Below are positions 60,601-64,000 of a stretch of 64,000 bases of DNA, piece by piece. Below the pieces are notes generated by a model. It had not been told where the DNA came from. It ran no database searches and saw only the letters and a list, made by a program, of their open reading frames with translations. The DNA is from Lobosporangium transversale (lineage: Eukaryota > Mortierellomycota > Mortierellomycetes > Mortierellales > Mortierellaceae). Numbering within the stretch: the stretch's first letter is position 1; the number at the start of each line of letters is the position of its first letter. A program made the position numbers and the translations under genes. The stretch lies in the NCBI RefSeq assembly GCF_002105155.1, contig NW_019029034.1, positions 62,001 through 126,000 of the forward strand. Direction: 5' to 3'.

Positions 60601-63200
60601 GACATCAACCTTAGAGGCCTTGAATAGCTTTCTCTTAATCCTTTGTGTCCATGAGGGTTTTGTTTCTTCCTTTGGAGCGGACACATCATCCTTGCCGTTT
60701 TCCTTGTTGGGCCAGATGTAGGAAGCGTTGACAAAGCCAACCGTGGGGTGAGAAGATCTAGTTTGAGCCTTTGCACTGATTTTGGTAACTGTGGTATCTT
60801 TGACGAGATCTTCTTCGAGTAGAAACCTGTTGATACGCTTTAAACTGACCGCAGCCTGCATGGTATTCTTGATCTGCCAAGGAAGCATGTTCAAGGACTG
60901 TCGCATGATATTGAACAAGGCTAAAGTTGTAAACATCTTGGACGCTGAAATTTCATTACCAAAGACTTTGGTGTAGACAACCAAGATAATGACAATGTTG
61001 AGCAGTGGTACAATCATCCAGACAATCTCGGTGAAGATCATCTTGACATATGAGTCCTTGGTGCGCTTCAGCTCCTTCTCACGTGCTGCAGTGATCCTTT
61101 CCTCGAACTTGGATTCCCAACCAAAGAATTTAACAATACGGATGGCAGAGAGCATTTCATTGAGAGCGTCCATACGCTCATCTTTAGTGTTCATGATATC
61201 TTTGAAAAGTCTCATGATCATGGTATACAATTTGGCTGGGATAGGGTATGATAAGAACATGCAAGCGATGCCGACCAATGAAGCGTATCCCAACAGCCAG
61301 TAAAGCTGAACACCAGCAATAACAAACTGAATAGGGAAACCATACAGATAAAAAACATAACTGAAAGGAATCTCCAACTTTTTGACGTCGACGGCAATCA
61401 AGTCTATTAACAATAAGAGGCAGTATTAATGGAAGATGGGTGTCAGGATGTCATATGCCAGAGAATTTGTAGAAAAATAGCTACACATGGCTGAGCCAAT
61501 AGAATAGAGCAATAGCATAATAAAGTCCGGACTTACTTGCAATATTTAAGGTGCCATCATTCTTCTTTTCATTAGGTTGGTCGTCGTCTAACTTGTCAGC
61601 AGGTGAGGCTACATCTTTGCGACGAAGAGTCTTGGCAAACACTTCAGCATTGCAGATAGAGATAGTGTGAACAAAAATACGGCGACCAATATGGAGGGCG
61701 TTTTGGTCGCATAATGACTCAATCAATGAGGAAAAGAGCAAACCAAAGACGTAAAGATAATTGACATAGGTAGGTGGTCCGCAGGTTCTGCACTCAATAT
61801 ATTCGATGATCCTGTTGAGACAAAAAGGTGCGGCGTTGACTAGGATGCACCAGGGCAGAGCCCATAGGAATTGCACAAAGAACTCCCATTTGAGGACATT
61901 GAAGAGTGACCAGAAGAGCGAGTCCTGGCTAGAAAGTGAAAGAGCACAAAAAAAAAAAAAAAAAAAAAAAGGCTATCAGCTCACCAATTATGCTTGCAAG
62001 ATTTCACGGACAATCACCGATTGGATGTGTTGTACAGTCCTGTAGAGTGTTTATGAACCCTAATTATGTTTAGATGTGATTGGCAAACAATCAAACTGTG
62101 CAGTATTGTGTACTCTACAAATTATATATTTATACAATACCATTCGACCGAAACTGTAACTCATGGGTAAATATTTATAACGAGCCCAAATTTCCCATGA
62201 ATATCATCATCTACCCTAAAGGTCGTCCGTCGAACCTCACTTTCTCTTTTTCAAAGTCTGTATCGACTGCATTTACTATGAAACATTTTGCAGACACTTA
62301 CCGCACAAGGTTATATCGCTTGATGGAACGAATAGAGTAATCCTCACTTTCAATGTCAGGCAGATCAGGATCCTGAATTGGCTTCTTATAGCCGAGGTAT
62401 ATTAGAGGATTTAGCCAGGCAAAAGTTATTTGCGAATATAGGGATGACGAGTACTCTGATGATGGAAGACGAGCTATTTCGCCCTCTCTGAGTTTCTTGG
62501 CCGGAGTAATAGGCTGATAAGGCCGAGTCACAAGTGAGACCCACAGCAAGAGGGCGCTGACAATCCAAGACATGCCATTCAGCTTGAGCCAAAGCGGCCA
62601 TTGCATTATAGCAAGGGTGATTTGTTCCGTGGTGTACAGTCGATACGACGATAACAAAAACTCGACAACATAAAGAAGGTCCATCTGGGGGCGGATCCAG
62701 AACTGAAAGGAGAGGAAAGGGTGGAGTACATGAACAAAGGATAGGCAGAGGGCATAGGACCAGGCCAAGATCTGGACGACATCACCCCAAACAGTATTCT
62801 GCTCTTGATGATCATCCTCATTCCTGCCAACCTTGAGCAGTACAATTGAGAAAAGAGCGAGGCCCAGTTGAAGGGCTGAAAGACCAAGGCGTGCAAGGTT
62901 GATGCTCATTCCGGAAGAGCGCTGCGCCTGGTATTGAGCCTGGACCCGTTCAATAGTTGTGGCATCGATCAAGGACGATGCAGAGATGGTAGCATCGTTG
63001 CCTTGCTGCGTCTCCTGTTCATTGTCGTCTTCCTCATATACATCGTTCAGAGAGGTGTATTGATCCAGATGAACGGGTTTCCGTGACAGGTAAAAGATAA
63101 TACAAGTCGAAGTTATGGAATACACTAATGGCAACGTCTGCTCAGCGATTCTAAATACAGGGTAAAGGTAGACGACAATGAAAAGAATAATAATAACCAT
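57697..63200 (-). CDS. ABCC (MRP-type) full ABC transporter
   Basis: Exons 57697-61403, 61537-61928 and 62302-63200 give 1665 residues. An N-terminal TMD0 of about five helices is followed by a TMD1 with DALNEMLSAIRIVKFFGWESKFEERI. NBD1 has Walker A GPTGSGKSALLLALLGE and signature LSGGQKQRVSLARA. TMD2 and NBD2 follow (Walker A [45 protein letters not shown]). The long type with TMD0 and asymmetric NBDs is that of vacuolar or plasma-membrane MRPs such as Ycf1, Ybt1 or Bpt1, which export glutathione conjugates and other organic anions. The substrate is not readable here. The ATG at 63198-63200 follows an AG and could be preceded by a short coding exon, but I found none with the right phase. An A tract (61947-61970) lies in intron 1. 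Confidence 0.93.
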
Positions 63201-64000
63201 GACAGGAGCTGTGAGTATTATTTACATTCTCTTTCAGTGCCACAAAATAGTCCAGGAAGGTACAGTGGATCTCATGTTCATGACATCCAAGGATTAGCTG
63301 ATGTATTCACCTACCTAATGACAAGACCCATCTCTATGCAGAATGGAAATCGTTCAGAAATGAATGAAGGGTATCGGAGGGGAAGAGAAAAAAAAAAAAA
63401 AAAAAAAAAAAAGAAAAAGAAAAAGAAAAAGAAAAAGATGAGCAACAGAAAAAGAAAGGAAAGAAAAAAAAAAAAAAAAAAAAAAGACCAGTCTTTTTTT
63501 ATTTGAGAGGGAGAAAGAGAGAGGAATAAGCTTTTCCGGTTACTGCGGGATGTAACAACATATACGTTTAGTCCGACCCCCGATTGCGCCTTTGTCTCTA
63601 TCGAGGCTGTCCTTGAACTTTATGTGTCTCCTTTCATAAGCTAGCATGAAAACACTTGATAAAGCATCTATACATCGCCAATTTTATTTGGTCACGATAC
63701 CTTATATTTTAATCTAAAAACGATGATTGAATTGTTCTGGTGGCATCTCACTACGTGACGGACTTGCAACAATACTCGTAACAAGCGAGCCAATTGGCTG
63801 CCAATACACTCGAAAGTATTCAAAAAATATAAGGTATCGCGACCAAATGAAACGGGCTATACTTTGCGATTGCAAGTAACAAAAAAAACCACCATCATCT
63901 TGGACGAGTAAGTCATCCTCCCTTCCTGCCATTATTCCAAACGGAGACTTTGCTTTATCCGTTTTCATCAATACACCGTTTATGGGTCCTAAGGATCCAG
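63201..64000. other. Window end: ABCC upstream region, A-rich low-complexity DNA, MITE copy 2
   Basis: No gene is supported. A long A/AAAAAG low-complexity block spans about 63388-63486, and the MITE copy is at 63671-63861. Confidence 0.6.
63671..63861. mobile_element. MITE copy 2
   Basis: Full-length second copy of the element at 41975-42166, in the same orientation, with about ten differences over about 190 bp. In the terminal repeats the left end reads GGTCACGATACC and the right arm GGTCGCGATACC, so the inverted repeats have begun to drift independently. The internal hairpin is CTCGT-aacaa-GCGAG, kept by a G-U pair. Confidence 0.85.

Overview
The window is nuclear DNA of an early-diverging fungus, most probably a mucoromycete and possibly Mortierellomycotina. 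The evidence is spliceosomal genes with short GT-AG introns, fungal-type proteins (Trs120, Pol32, Mgr3, Adp1, Ede1, Sso1, Gos1), an HSPA12-like Hsp70 and a RACK1/Asc1 gene. The species cannot be named from the sequence. There are no operons, CRISPR arrays, tRNA or rRNA genes that I can see. Long A or T homopolymers recur, mostly in introns. Seventeen protein-coding genes were rebuilt by joining exons at canonical splice sites and checking reading-frame phase across every junction. One junction (POL32 exon 3/4) and one start (the ABCC transporter) remain uncertain.

Layout. 1-13 kb, all minus: an FAD monooxygenase with an 11-nt microexon, the endocytic scaffold Ede1, an Mgr3-like mitochondrial TPR protein and an F-box/LRR protein. 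13-15 kb, minus: POL32, followed on the plus strand by the Golgi SNARE GOS1 and the TRAPPII subunit TRS120 (15.5-22.9 kb). 23-25.7 kb, minus: a Pro/Gln-rich protein fused to an HSPA12-like Hsp70. 26.8-30.8 kb, plus: an intronless pentatricopeptide protein. 30.9-36.5 kb, minus: an Atg43-like membrane protein, RACK1 and the syntaxin SSO1. 38-45 kb, plus: a CaMKK/Ssp1-type kinase and a C2H2 zinc-finger factor. 45-52 kb, minus: an Adp1-type ABCG transporter and an Aurora kinase. 52-57.5 kb: a decayed Harbinger/PIF-type transposase, the complex I 21-kDa subunit and a decayed piggyBac-type transposase. 57.7-63.2 kb, minus: an ABCC (MRP) transporter. Two copies of one ~190-bp inverted-repeat MITE lie at 42.0 and 63.7 kb.

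How the genes relate. Four genes serve vesicle traffic (EDE1, GOS1, TRS120, SSO1). Four are mitochondrial or probably so (Mgr3-like, PPR, Atg43-like, complex I subunit). Three are cell-cycle or signalling genes (POL32, Aurora, CaMKK-like). They are ordinary neighbours, not a functional cluster. The most interesting signal is inside RACK1 intron 3: a transcript-strand element that resembles the U24/snR24 box C/D snoRNA, which in budding yeast sits in the intron of the orthologous gene. Other notable points are the microexon, a GC-AG intron in the kinase, T(n)A(n) palindromes in four introns, and the MITE pair.
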